The position numbers were made by a program, and so were the translations under genes. A DNA stretch of 64,000 nt from Neolewinella marina (GTDB lineage Bacteria > Bacteroidota > Bacteroidia > Chitinophagales > Saprospiraceae): positions 1 through 64,000 of the forward strand of contig NZ_PDLO01000006.1 of the NCBI RefSeq assembly GCF_002631205.1, read 5' to 3'. Below are positions 17,445 to 26,202 of the stretch, piece by piece. The notes under the pieces were generated by a model. It was given only the letters and a program-made list of their open reading frames with translations, made no database searches and was not told where the DNA came from. Positions within the stretch are counted from its first letter, which is position 1. Each line of letters starts with the position of its first letter.

Positions 17445-17591
17445 CGGAGGACCAGGAGGTTGTACTATACGGTGGCCCCGAATCCTTTATATAGAAGCCT
17501 CCGGCGGCGGCTTGTTGTGTGGAATAAGTCTAAATAGCGTCGCCCAGTTAACATCTAAAATGCATAGGTGGCCTAGATGTTAGCGAATGCG

Positions 17592-17599
17592 TAACTTTG
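17592..17599 (+). promoter_or_regulatory. -7 promoter box for the nqr operon
   Basis: TAACTTTG followed by C, about 95 nt before the chosen nqrA ATG, leaving a leader of about 90 nt. No clear -33 TTTG was found. An inverted pair TAACATCTA (17549-17557) and TAGATGTTA (17574-17582) lies just upstream and could be a regulator site. Confidence 0.55.
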
Positions 17600-17694
17600 C
17601 GGCCATTCATAAAGGCAGGCAGGATTTGCCGGCTTTTTCTCCCATCGGTCGCCCCCGGTGACCGGGTCATTTGTACAACCGCACGCTTTCGCGT

Positions 17695-19308
17695 ATGAAA
17701 ATCTTAAAGAGACCGGCCGGCCTGATTCTCCTCTTGCTGGCCGCGATTTCGTTCCAGTCGCAGGACGGAGTGGCTGGCAGCAACCTGCTGTTCTACGGCC
17801 TTGCCGCCCTGGCCCTGATCATCTTCTTCTACATTGTCGTCAGCGTGGCCGATAACTTCATGGTTATCGAGTCCAGGCAGATGGGCATCAAGGACAGCAG
17901 CATGATGGGCCTCTTCCCCTCCTTCCGGGAGATCTTCCGGCCCAAGAAGCCCGAATACCTCGAGAAGGCCCACGTGTACACCCTGACCAAGGGGTACGAC
18001 ATTCCCATGGAAGGGGAGGCCAGCCCGGTCATCCGCGAGCCGCAGGTGACCCGCTTTGCCGTTTCCCCGCCCGACTTTTTCGGTCTGATGCCCATTCCGA
18101 AGGTACTGGTGGAGGAAGGCGATACCGTCAAGGCCGGTGATCCCATCTTCTACGACAAGAAACTGAGCCGCATCAAGTTCGTCGCTCCCGTGAGCGGTGA
18201 GGTGATCGGCGTCAACCGGGGCCTGAAGCGGTCCATCTCCGAGATCGTCATCCTGGCGGACAAGGAGCAGCAGAGCCGCAGCTACACCCTGCCAGCGGCC
18301 GACGCCCCGCGGGAGGAGCTCGTGGAGTTCCTGCTGGAAAGCGGCGTATGGCCCGTCATCCGCCAGCGCCCCTACAACCGCGTGGCCGACCCCGACGTGG
18401 TGCCGCGCGACATCTTCATCTCCACCTTTGATTCCGCCCCCCTGGCGCCGGACCTGACCCTGAGCGTACGGGGCCGCATGGACGTCTTCCAGGCCGGTAT
18501 CGACGTGGTGCGCCGCCTCACCGACGGTCTGGTGTACCTGGGCCTGGACGGCCGCCGCGAAACGGAGTCGCCCTTTACGGCGGTATCCGGTGCCGAGAAG
18601 CGCTACTTCCGCGGTGCCCACCCCGCCGGCAACGTTGGCGTACAGATCCACCACATTCACCCCTGCGGTGCCGGCGACAACACCGTCTGGACCCTGGGCG
18701 TCGATGAGGTACTGCTGATCGGTGAGCTGTTCCAGAACGGCCGCTACGACACTTCTCGCCTGGTGGCCCTGACGGGAAGCTCCTTCAGCGAGCCCTGCTA
18801 CGTAAAGACCTACGCCGGAGCCAACATCGGCGAACTGATCGCCGGTGAGCAGGTGGAAGACAACGCCCGCATCATCAGCGGCGACGTACTGTCGGGCATC
18901 CAGAAGAGCACCGACGGGTTCATGACCTTCTTCGAGAACCAGGTTACGGCCATTCCCGAAGGCAACGAGGCCGAAATGTTCGGCTGGCTGGTACCCGTGA
19001 AGCCCCGGGCTTCCATCTCCCCCACCATCCCCGTGCTGAGCGACCGCATCGAGATCACCACCAACACCCACGGTGAGAAGCGGGCCTTCGTGGTCAACAA
19101 CGACTACGAGCAGGTCATGCCGATGGACATCTACCTTACCCAGCTCATGAAGTCGATCCTGGTCAACGACCTGGAAAGCATGGAGGGACTGGGCATTTAC
19201 GAACTGGTTCCGGAAGACGTTGCCCTGGCGGAATTCGCCTGCGTCTCCAAGCAGCCCCTGCAGCAGATATTGCGTCAGGGTCACGACACCATGATTGAGC
19301 AAGGTTAA
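17695..19308 (+). CDS. nqrA: Na+-translocating NADH:quinone reductase subunit A with N-terminal membrane extension
   Basis: 537 aa from the ATG at 17695. NqrA is the peripheral quinone-interacting subunit of the Na+-pumping NADH dehydrogenase. The canonical NqrA sequence starts near residue 93 (YTLTKGYDIPMEGEASPVI). It contains the biotinyl/lipoyl-like EEGDTVKAGDPIFYD, APVSGEVIGVNRG and IHHIHPCGAGDNTVWT. The first ~90 residues are extra: two hydrophobic helices (~4-22 and 30-51), then a charged segment (IESRQMGIKDSSMM). Canonical NqrA is normally soluble and ~450 aa, so this copy appears membrane-anchored. It heads the nqrABCDEF operon. A TTG at 17671 is an alternative start. Confidence 0.93.
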   Translation: MKILKRPAGLILLLLAAISFQSQDGVAGSNLLFYGLAALALIIFFYIVVSVADNFMVIESRQMGIKDSSMMGLFPSFREIFRPKKPEYLEKAHVYTLTKGYDIPMEGEASPVIREPQVTRFAVSPPDFFGLMPIPKVLVEEGDTVKAGDPIFYDKKLSRIKFVAPVSGEVIGVNRGLKRSISEIVILADKEQQSRSYTLPAADAPREELVEFLLESGVWPVIRQRPYNRVADPDVVPRDIFISTFDSAPLAPDLTLSVRGRMDVFQAGIDVVRRLTDGLVYLGLDGRRETESPFTAVSGAEKRYFRGAHPAGNVGVQIHHIHPCGAGDNTVWTLGVDEVLLIGELFQNGRYDTSRLVALTGSSFSEPCYVKTYAGANIGELIAGEQVEDNARIISGDVLSGIQKSTDGFMTFFENQVTAIPEGNEAEMFGWLVPVKPRASISPTIPVLSDRIEITTNTHGEKRAFVVNNDYEQVMPMDIYLTQLMKSILVNDLESMEGLGIYELVPEDVALAEFACVSKQPLQQILRQGHDTMIEQG

Positions 19309-19364
19309 CCATAGAAAATGACGGACTGTTAGCACCCGCCAGGTCCGCACACATAAAGCTTCCC

Positions 19365-20768
19365 ATGAAAGCACTTCACGATTTTGTAACCAAGTTCGAG
19401 CCGGATCACAGCAAGTCGCCCTTCCTGCACACGACCTACGACGCTTTCTATACCTTCCTGTTCCAGCCGCCCACCGTTACCAAGGGAGGCGTGCACGTAC
19501 GCGACGGTATGGACCTCAAGCGACTGATGGTCTGGGTAGTACTGGCCCTGCAGCTGCTCTACGTCTTCGGAACCTGGAACATCGGTCACCAGCACTTCCT
19601 GGCCCTCGGCAAACACGCCGGCCTGCTGGAAGGCTTCCACCTGAAGCTCGTCTACGGACTGATCCAGATCATCCCCATCTTCGTGGTCACCCACGTGGTA
19701 GGCCTGGGTATTGAATTCCTCTATGCGGCCAAGAAGGGCCACTCGGTGGAGGAGGGCTTCCTGGTTTCCGGTGCCCTGATCCCCCTGATCATGCCGCCGG
19801 ACATCCCCCTGTGGATCCTGGCCGTCTCGGTAGCCTTCGCCGTTATCCTCGGCAAGGAAGCCTTCGGCGGAACCGGTATGAACATCTGGAACATCGCCCT
19901 GCTTTCGCGGGTCTTCATCTTCTTCGCCTACCCCACCACCATCTCCGGTGACGAAGTATGGGTAAGCGGTATCGAGAAGGTGGACGTTGGCCTGTACGCC
20001 AGCGAGGCCTACAACTGGGCCCACCACGTCTTCGACTGGATCTTTGCCGGCTTCGGCTGGTCGACCTTCGGCGTGGGCGGAGAACTCGTAGCCGACGGCT
20101 GGACGGGCGCCACCCCCCTGGGCATCGCCGCCAAGGAAGGCTGGGAAGGCGTAGAGGCCGTCTACGACCAGAGCAGCATCTTCTGGGGCACTATTCCCGG
20201 CTCCATCGGTGAGTCGAGCGTACCCCTGATCCTGATTGGCATGGCCTTCATCATGTTTGCCCGCGTGGCCGACTACCGCGTCATCGTAGGCGGACTGATC
20301 GGCTTTATGGTGGCCGGCCTGATGCTGAACGCCATCGCTCCCGCCGAGCTGACCCCCGACACCCCGGGTATCTTCAAGTTCATGGCCATCCACCCCCTGC
20401 GGCAGATGATCATGGGCAGCTTCCTGTTCGCCATCACCTTCATGGCTACCGACCCCGTCAGCAGCGCGGATACCCCCACCGGCAAGTGGATCTACGGATT
20501 CCTGATCGCCTTCATCGGCCTCATCATCCGGGTACTCAACCCCGCCTACCCCGAGGGCTGGATGCTGTCCATCCTGCTGCTGAACACCTTTGCTCCCCTC
20601 ATCGACCACTACGTCTACCAGGCCAACATCAAGCGCCGGGCCAAGCGTACGGCCGCCATGGCCAAGACGCGCGACGAGCTCATCACCAAGCGCAATGAGG
20701 AGGTGGAAATCTTCACCCCCCAGAACGCCGAGGGCTACCGCCCCGTCGGAAACGTTGGCAACTACTAA
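19365..20768 (+). CDS. nqrB: Na+-translocating NADH:quinone reductase subunit B
   Basis: 467 aa integral membrane subunit. It carries covalently bound FMN and belongs to the core Na+ pathway. The FMN-threonine motif TGAT is visible in DGWTGATPLG (Thr250). Multiple hydrophobic helices are seen, e.g. MVWVVLALQLLYVFG, LWILAVSVAFAVILG and VIVGGLIGFMVAGLML. It also has FGGTGMNIWNIALL and FMATDPVSSADTPTGKWIYG, hallmarks of NqrB/RnfD. Second gene of the operon. Confidence 0.97.
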   Translation: MKALHDFVTKFEPDHSKSPFLHTTYDAFYTFLFQPPTVTKGGVHVRDGMDLKRLMVWVVLALQLLYVFGTWNIGHQHFLALGKHAGLLEGFHLKLVYGLIQIIPIFVVTHVVGLGIEFLYAAKKGHSVEEGFLVSGALIPLIMPPDIPLWILAVSVAFAVILGKEAFGGTGMNIWNIALLSRVFIFFAYPTTISGDEVWVSGIEKVDVGLYASEAYNWAHHVFDWIFAGFGWSTFGVGGELVADGWTGATPLGIAAKEGWEGVEAVYDQSSIFWGTIPGSIGESSVPLILIGMAFIMFARVADYRVIVGGLIGFMVAGLMLNAIAPAELTPDTPGIFKFMAIHPLRQMIMGSFLFAITFMATDPVSSADTPTGKWIYGFLIAFIGLIIRVLNPAYPEGWMLSILLLNTFAPLIDHYVYQANIKRRAKRTAAMAKTRDELITKRNEEVEIFTPQNAEGYRPVGNVGNY

Positions 20769-20786
20769 AATAAACCTCACTCAATC

Positions 20787-21533
20787 ATGAGTACGAAATA
20801 CATCTACACCTTCGGCGTCATCATGACGGTAGTGGTTGCCCTGCTGCTGGCCGGCTTCCGGACCGTCACCGCCGAGGCCGCCGCCCGCAACGAAGACATC
20901 TTCAACAAGCGGGAGATCCTGGCTACCCTGGCCGAACCCCTGGCCGAGGCCGGGTCGCCCATCGAGACCCTGACCGATGCCGAGGTGCTGGCCATCTTCG
21001 ACGAGCAGGTGGAGCAGATCGTCGTCAACCCCGCCGGTGAGCAGGTGGCCGACGTGGAGTTCAGCGCCATCGACCTGGCCAAGGAATACAAGAAGCCCGA
21101 GGCCCAGCGCCTCTACCCCATCAACATCTTCAACATCGACGGCGAGCGCTACTACGTCTTCAGCGTGCGCGGCAACGGACTGTGGGATGCGATCTGGGGC
21201 AACATCGCCCTGGCTTCCGACCTGAACACCGTTACCGGTGCCAGCTTCGACCACGCCGGTGAAACCCCCGGTCTCGGTGCCGAGATCAAGGACAACGCCG
21301 GCTGGAAGTCGCAGTTCAAGGGCAAGAAAATCTACAACGGCGACGAGTTCGTGAGCATCCTCGTCCGCAAGGGCGGTGCCATCGACCAGGAGCACGAGGT
21401 AGACGGCCTCAGCGGCGCCACCGTAACCGCCGACGGCGTAACCAAGATGCTGTACAACGGCCTCAAGGCCTACCAGCCCTTTATTGAAGAGCAGCGTGCG
21501 GAAGCGGGTGCTACCAGCATGAACCTAAAGTAA
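20787..21533 (+). CDS. nqrC: Na+-translocating NADH:quinone reductase subunit C
   Basis: 248 aa. One N-terminal membrane helix (IYTFGVIMTVVVALLLAGF) anchors an FMN-binding domain that carries FMN on the threonine of SGAT (DGLSGATVTADGV, Thr212). The preceding segment FDHAGETPGLGAEI is typical of NqrC/RnfG. The ATG is 18 bp after nqrB. Canonical length. Confidence 0.97.
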   Translation: MSTKYIYTFGVIMTVVVALLLAGFRTVTAEAAARNEDIFNKREILATLAEPLAEAGSPIETLTDAEVLAIFDEQVEQIVVNPAGEQVADVEFSAIDLAKEYKKPEAQRLYPINIFNIDGERYYVFSVRGNGLWDAIWGNIALASDLNTVTGASFDHAGETPGLGAEIKDNAGWKSQFKGKKIYNGDEFVSILVRKGGAIDQEHEVDGLSGATVTADGVTKMLYNGLKAYQPFIEEQRAEAGATSMNLK

Positions 21534-21541
21534 ATCCGACC

Positions 21542-22306
21542 ATGGCAGAATCTACTGAACTGAGAACCGGCGTCGTCGCAGACCCCAAGAAGCCGGTCGC
21601 AGAAAAAGAACCCCTCTTCGGCAAGAAGGAGAAGATCCTCATTACCGATCCCCTGCTGGACAACAACCCCATCACCATCCAGGTGCTCGGTGTCTGTTCG
21701 GCCCTGGCCGTTACCTCCCTGGTCTACCCCTCGCTGGTGATGGCCGTGGCGGTGGTCTTCGTATGTGCTTTCTCGAGCCTGCTGACCTCCCTGATGCGGA
21801 ACATCATTCCGAAGGCGGTCCGCCTGATCGTCCAGCTGGTGATCATCGCCACCCTGGTGACCCTGGTGAACGAAGCCCTGAAGGTGCTCGCCTTCCCCGT
21901 TTACAAGCAGCTGTCGGTCTACATCGGCCTGATCATCACCAACTGTATCGTCATGGGCCGCCTGGAGGCCTTTGCCATGGCCAACAAGCCCTGGCGTGCC
22001 TTCCTCGACGGCGTGGGTAACGGACTCGGCTACGGCCTGATCCTGGTGGCCGTCGGTGTGGTACGCGAGCTCTTCGGCAAGGGCAGCCTGTTTGCCGGTT
22101 CGCCGATCGCGATGAACATCATCGGCCCCAGCGGCGACACCACCCAGTACTGGATCAACACCGCCGCCGACAGCGGAATCGGCAGCTTCTTCGGCTGGTA
22201 CGCCAACAACAACCTGATGGTACTGCCCGCCGCGGCCATGTTCGTGATCGCGGTCTTCATCTGGATCCAGCGGAGCTACAACTCCAAACTGGTCGACGTT
22301 TCCTAA
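21542..22306 (+). CDS. nqrD: Na+-translocating NADH:quinone reductase subunit D
   Basis: 254 aa, six-helix membrane subunit paired with NqrE in the 2Fe-2S/Na+-channel core. Key segments are LGVCSALAVTS with Cys in the first helix, and LIITNCIVMGRLEAFAM with the conserved Cys and acidic residue. The N-terminus is about 40 residues longer than in typical enteric NqrD: a Lys/Glu-rich cytoplasmic tail (KKPVAEKEPLFGKKEK). It starts 8 bp after nqrC. Confidence 0.96.
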   Translation: MAESTELRTGVVADPKKPVAEKEPLFGKKEKILITDPLLDNNPITIQVLGVCSALAVTSLVYPSLVMAVAVVFVCAFSSLLTSLMRNIIPKAVRLIVQLVIIATLVTLVNEALKVLAFPVYKQLSVYIGLIITNCIVMGRLEAFAMANKPWRAFLDGVGNGLGYGLILVAVGVVRELFGKGSLFAGSPIAMNIIGPSGDTTQYWINTAADSGIGSFFGWYANNNLMVLPAAAMFVIAVFIWIQRSYNSKLVDVS

Positions 22307-22361
22307 GCGGGGGCTTTTGCCTGCTACCCCCCCTTCCTCAACTTTCTAAATTCCTCCCCCC

Positions 22362-22976
22362 ATGGGCGAATTTCTCAATATCTTCATCAAGTCGGCCTTC
22401 ATCGAGAACATGGTGCTGGCCTACTTCCTCGGAATGTGCTCCTTCCTGGCCGTTTCGAAGACGCTCTCCACGGCCACCGGTCTGGGCCTCGCCGTCATCT
22501 TCGTACTCGGCATCACGATGCCCATCAACTGGGTCATCAACGAGTACGTACTGATCCCGGCCGAGCTCGAGTTCCTGCGCTTCATCCTCTTCATCGCCGT
22601 TATCGCCTCCACCGTACAGCTGGTGGAGATGGTGGTGGAGAAGTTCAGCCCCGGCCTCTACGCCGCCCTCGGTATCTTCCTTCCCCTCATCACCGTTAAC
22701 TGCGCCATCCTCGGAGGCAGCCTCTTCATGGTGAGCCGGGAGTACAACCTCACGGAGTCCATCGCTTTCGGCCTCGGTGGCGGTCTGGGCTGGTTCCTGG
22801 CCATCATCGCCCTGGCGGCCATCCGTGAGCGCATCCGCTACAGCAACGTGCCCCCCGCCCTGCGCGGCCTCGGTATGGCCTTTTTGATCACCGGACTGAT
22901 GGGTATTGCCTTCCTCAGCCTCACCGGAATCGACCCCACCGTCTTTGCCGGCTGGAGCGGAACGGTTGCCGAATAG
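22362..22976 (+). CDS. nqrE: Na+-translocating NADH:quinone reductase subunit E
   Basis: 204 aa, six-helix membrane subunit homologous to NqrD/RnfA. It shows FIENMVLAYFLGMCSFLAVSK with the conserved Cys near residue 26, and PLITVNCAILGGSLFMV with the second conserved Cys. With NqrD it ligates an intramembrane iron centre in characterised complexes. It follows nqrD by 55 bp. Confidence 0.97.
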   Translation: MGEFLNIFIKSAFIENMVLAYFLGMCSFLAVSKTLSTATGLGLAVIFVLGITMPINWVINEYVLIPAELEFLRFILFIAVIASTVQLVEMVVEKFSPGLYAALGIFLPLITVNCAILGGSLFMVSREYNLTESIAFGLGGGLGWFLAIIALAAIRERIRYSNVPPALRGLGMAFLITGLMGIAFLSLTGIDPTVFAGWSGTVAE

Positions 22977-23042
22977 CGCGTTTTTACCCCAAACTGATGA
23001 ACCGTCGGCCTCGCGGCTGGCTTACCCATAAAATACGGTCTC

Positions 23043-24317
23043 ATGATAACCATTGGATTAGCGGTTGTAGTTTTCACCATCATCGTGCTGGCCCTCATCA
23101 CGATGCTGCTGGTGGCGCGCCGCAGACTCGTTCCCCAGGGAGAGGTCAGCATCATCGTGAATGGTGACAAGGACAACCCCCTGCGGGTGCAGCCGGGCAA
23201 CACCCTGCTTACCGCCCTCTCGGACAAGAGCGTCTTCCTGCCCTCCGCCTGTGGCGGTGGCGGCACCTGCGCCATGTGCGAATGCCACATCACCAAGGGT
23301 GGCGGCGACGTACTGCCCACCGAACTCAACCACCTCACCCGCCGTGAAGTGGCCGAGAACAAGCGCCTGGCCTGCCAGGTGAAGGTCCGCCAGGATATGG
23401 AGATCCAGATCCCCGAGGAGATCTTCGGCATCAAGAAGTGGGAGTGTACCGTCGACCGGAACTACAACGTGGCCACCTTCATCAAGGAGTTCGTGGTGCG
23501 GCTGCCGGAAGGCGAGACCCTCGACTTCGAATCGGGCGGCTACATACAGGTGGACGTGCCCAAGTGTGAGGTCCACTTCAAGGACTTCGACATCACCCCC
23601 CACCCGGTATTCCACAAGGGAGCCCCGGCCGACAAGTTCAAGCCCGACTGGGACAAGTTCGGTATGTGGGACTTCGTCATGAAGAACGACGAAGAGCAGT
23701 TCCGCGCCTACTCCATGGCCAACCACCCGGCCGAGGGCGACATCATCATGCTCAACATCCGGATTGCCCCCCCGCCCTTCGACCGGCAGAAGAACGCCTA
23801 CATGGACGTCAACCCCGGGGTTTGCTCCAGCTACGTCTTCAACCAGAAGCCCGGCGACAAGGTGACCATTTCCGGTCCCTACGGTGAGTTCTTCATCAAG
23901 CCCACCAACAAGGAGATGGTCTACATCGGCGGTGGTGCCGGTATGGCCCCCCTGCGCAGCCACCTATTCCACCTCTTCCACACCATGAAGACCGACCGGA
24001 AGGTGAGCTACTGGTACGGCGGACGCTCCAAGGCCGAGCTCTTCTACACCGAGGAGTTCCGCGCCATCGAGGAGGAATTCCCGAACTTCAAGTACCACAT
24101 CGCCCTGAGCGACGCCCTGCCCGAAGACAACTGGAACGGCATGACCGGCTTCATCCACCAGGCCGTCCTCGATAACTACCTGAAGGATCACCCCGAACCC
24201 GAAGAGATCGAGTACTACCTCTGCGGACCGCCGCTGATGCTGCAGGCCGTACAGAATATGCTCGACGAACTCGGCGTACCCGAGGAGAACATCGCCTTCG
24301 ACGACTTCGGCAGCTAG
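23043..24317 (+). CDS. nqrF: Na+-translocating NADH:quinone reductase subunit F
   Basis: 424 aa NADH-oxidising subunit. One N-terminal membrane helix (residues 1-24) is followed by a plant-type 2Fe-2S ferredoxin domain with Cys70, Cys76, Cys79 and Cys111 ([12 protein letters not shown] ... LACQVKV). Next comes an FAD-binding ferredoxin-reductase domain (RAYSMAN, Arg221-Tyr223-Ser224) and an NADH-binding domain ([13 protein letters not shown], then YLCGPPLML). Electrons enter here from NADH and pass to FAD, 2Fe-2S, then NqrC/B. Last gene of the operon. Its TAG stop overlaps the first unit of a hairpin repeat array. Confidence 0.97.
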   Translation: MITIGLAVVVFTIIVLALITMLLVARRRLVPQGEVSIIVNGDKDNPLRVQPGNTLLTALSDKSVFLPSACGGGGTCAMCECHITKGGGDVLPTELNHLTRREVAENKRLACQVKVRQDMEIQIPEEIFGIKKWECTVDRNYNVATFIKEFVVRLPEGETLDFESGGYIQVDVPKCEVHFKDFDITPHPVFHKGAPADKFKPDWDKFGMWDFVMKNDEEQFRAYSMANHPAEGDIIMLNIRIAPPPFDRQKNAYMDVNPGVCSSYVFNQKPGDKVTISGPYGEFFIKPTNKEMVYIGGGAGMAPLRSHLFHLFHTMKTDRKVSYWYGGRSKAELFYTEEFRAIEEEFPNFKYHIALSDALPEDNWNGMTGFIHQAVLDNYLKDHPEPEEIEYYLCGPPLMLQAVQNMLDELGVPEENIAFDDFGS

Positions 24318-24397
24318 TACAACGCGGTCTCCCGACCGCGCCAGTACATCGCTGCCTCCCGGCAGCGCCAGTACGATGCGGTCTCAGACCGCGCAAG
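24317..24397 (+). repeat. three tandem 27-nt hairpin units beginning at the nqrF stop codon
   Basis: Units start with GTAC at 24317, 24344 and 24371, an exact 27-nt period. Each holds a hairpin: CGCGGTC-TCCC-GACCGCG, CGCTGCC-TCCC-GGCAGCG, then GCGGTCT-C-AGACCGC. Stem bases change in pairs between units (GGTC/GACC versus TGCC/GGCA), so base pairing is kept while sequence varies. A further hairpin GCTGCC-TCC-GGCAGC follows at 24404-24418. Confidence 0.85.
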
Positions 24398-24422
24398 CAA
24401 AAAGCTGCCTCCGGCAGCGCTG

Positions 24423-24456
24423 AAACGCCCACCTGGATGATCCCGGTGGGCGTTTT
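24423..24456 (+). terminator. terminator between the nqr operon and the converging glycosyltransferase gene
   Basis: Arms AAACGCCCACC (24423-24433) and GGTGGGCGTTT (24445-24455) pair perfectly, with TTTTG at the end. Because the arms start with AAA, the hairpin could work in both directions for the two converging operons. Confidence 0.75.
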
Positions 24457-24511
24457 GTATTCTGGGCGGTGGTGCATGTGGTCTCACAAGTCCGGTCGGC
24501 TCGTTCGCTGC

Positions 24512-24582
24512 GCTGCCGGAGGCAGCATTGTGCTTTCGCTGCCTGAGGCAGCGTTGTACTTGCGCCCCGATGGCTATCGGGG
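24512..24582 (-). repeat. mirror-oriented hairpin units before the glycosyltransferase stop codon
   Basis: Hairpins GCTGCC-GGA-GGCAGC (24512-24526) and CGCTGCC-TGA-GGCAGCG (24537-24553) are each followed by a G(T/C)AC-complement. Read on the minus strand they are GTACAACGCTGCC... and GCACAATGCTGCC..., the same unit design as after nqrF. A different hairpin, CCCCGAT-GGCT-ATCGGGG (24565-24582), lies closest to the stop codon of the glycosyltransferase gene. Confidence 0.8.
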
Positions 24583-24592
24583 AGGCAGCCTC

Positions 24593-26200
24593 CTACTTGG
24601 CCAGCCCCAAATGCTTCACGCTGTAGTAAAAGATAGCCCCGTAACCCAGCGCAAGCAGGCTGTGGAAGACGATAAAGGTGGTATTCTCGACGTAGATGCC
24701 GCCCACAACGGCCAGCAGGAAGTAGAGCGCCAGAACGCCTTCCCCCAGGGTGATCCAGTTGAAGCTGCCCGAAAGGTATTTGCGGGCCCGGAGCTTGTCG
24801 GTCACCGAGTTGATGTTGAACTTGGGGGTGCGCACGAAGGGGCTCTTCTTGCCGCGGTAGCCCTGCAGCACCGCCACTGAGTTGTGGAGGGAAAGCCCCA
24901 TGCTCAAGGCCAGGAAGAGGGGGAAGAGGAAGAGGAACTTCAGGAGGGACTTCACGAAGCTCGGCTCCTTGTTGGCCAGGCTCTGGACGTTGGCGGCGTA
25001 GTACACCCCGATCACCGAGAGGAGCCCCCCGAGGAAGAAGGCGAAGAAATTCTTGTTGAAGCCGAGCTCGGCCAGTTCCCCCAGCAAAAAGAGCAGGGGC
25101 ACGCTGAAGACCCCACAGAGGAAGACAAAAAGGAAGATGGAACTGGCCAGCAGGTGGGCCGAGGCGTGCACCTTGTGGCGGAAGGGGAGGCCGCTGGACC
25201 ATACGGCCGGCAGCATCTTCCGCGCGGTTTCCGCGCCGCCCTTCATCCAGCGGTGCTGCTGGCTCTTGAAGCTGTTCATTTCCACGGGCAATTCCGCCGG
25301 GCTGCCCACCCGCTCCAGGTAGCGGATCCGGTAGCCCGCCAGCTGACTGCGGATGCTCAGGTCGAGGTCCTCGGTCAGCGTATCGGGTTGCCAGCCGCCG
25401 CCGGCTTCGATGGCCTCCCGCCGCCAGACGCCGGCCGTGCCGTTGAACTGCAGCAGGTGGCCTCCCTTCATGCGCCCCACCTGCTCCACGGTGAAGTGGA
25501 CGTTGAGCTGCAGCGCCTGCAGGCGGGTGATGAGGCTGTAATCTTCGTTCAGGTGCTCCCAGCGGGTCTGTACCACGCCCACCCTCTCGTCGGCGAAGTG
25601 GGGAATGGTGCGGCAGAGGAAGTCGGGGGCCGGAACGAAGTCGGCGTCGAAAATGGCCAGAAATTCCCCCCGGGCTTCTGACATCGCGTCGCGGAGGGCA
25701 CCGGCCTTGAATCCCTGGCGGCGGGGCCGGATGATCTGCTCGATCTGGTAGCCGCGGGCGCGGTATTCCCTCACCTTCTCGGCCACCAGTTCCACGGTTT
25801 CGTCGGTGCTGTCGTCCAGGATGTGGATCTCGTAGCGGTCCTTCGGATAGTCGAAGGCGGCCACGGCGTCGATGAGGCGGCCGATGACGTAGTACTCGTT
25901 GTAGATCGGGAGTTGTACCGTGACGAAGGGGTAGTAGGGCGGCGCGGGCGCGGGTGCCAGGGCAAGTTGCCCCGTGCAGTGGGAAGGGCCTTCCTCCCCG
26001 GCGAAGGCCAGGGCGGCTTCCTTACGTACGACGGCCTGTTGGGTGGCCGCCAGGCGGGCGAAGGATACCGGGTGTTCCAGGGTGGGGTCTTCGTCCCGCT
26101 TGTAATGGTACAGCAGGTTGAACTGCAGCAGGCAGTAGGTGGTGATGTACAGCAGGCTGATCGTGTAGATACCCAGAACCACAAAAGCAAGCACGGTCAT
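24593..26200 (-). CDS. processive-type family 2 glycosyltransferase (cellulose synthase/mannan synthase-like)
   Basis: 535 aa inner-membrane enzyme. One N-terminal helix is followed by a cytosolic GT2 domain with the D,D,D,QxxRW signature: DDS at 129-131, DAD at 185-187, TEDLD at 276-280 and QQHRW at 314-318. Four or more C-terminal membrane helices follow. This layout is that of beta-glycan synthases (cellulose or glucomannan type) that polymerise and extrude a polysaccharide. The product is unknown; no BcsB or PilZ partner is visible. The start at 26200 lies 2 bp after the upstream GT2 stop codon, so the pair is cotranscribed. Confidence 0.9.
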   Translation of the reverse strand: MTVLAFVVLGIYTISLLYITTYCLLQFNLLYHYKRDEDPTLEHPVSFARLAATQQAVVRKEAALAFAGEEGPSHCTGQLALAPAPAPPYYPFVTVQLPIYNEYYVIGRLIDAVAAFDYPKDRYEIHILDDSTDETVELVAEKVREYRARGYQIEQIIRPRRQGFKAGALRDAMSEARGEFLAIFDADFVPAPDFLCRTIPHFADERVGVVQTRWEHLNEDYSLITRLQALQLNVHFTVEQVGRMKGGHLLQFNGTAGVWRREAIEAGGGWQPDTLTEDLDLSIRSQLAGYRIRYLERVGSPAELPVEMNSFKSQQHRWMKGGAETARKMLPAVWSSGLPFRHKVHASAHLLASSIFLFVFLCGVFSVPLLFLLGELAELGFNKNFFAFFLGGLLSVIGVYYAANVQSLANKEPSFVKSLLKFLFLFPLFLALSMGLSLHNSVAVLQGYRGKKSPFVRTPKFNINSVTDKLRARKYLSGSFNWITLGEGVLALYFLLAVVGGIYVENTTFIVFHSLLALGYGAIFYYSVKHLGLAK

Positions 26201-26202
26201 GA

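Noticed and set aside
17395-17694. Small RNA or riboswitch in the mnmG-nqrA intergenic region
   Set aside because: Only two promoter boxes and a short inverted pair were found; no known riboswitch core or strong terminator-like structure was recognised.
24317-24582. CRISPR array
   Set aside because: The repeats are self-complementary units without unique spacers of constant length, and no cas genes are present; they are hairpin repeats.
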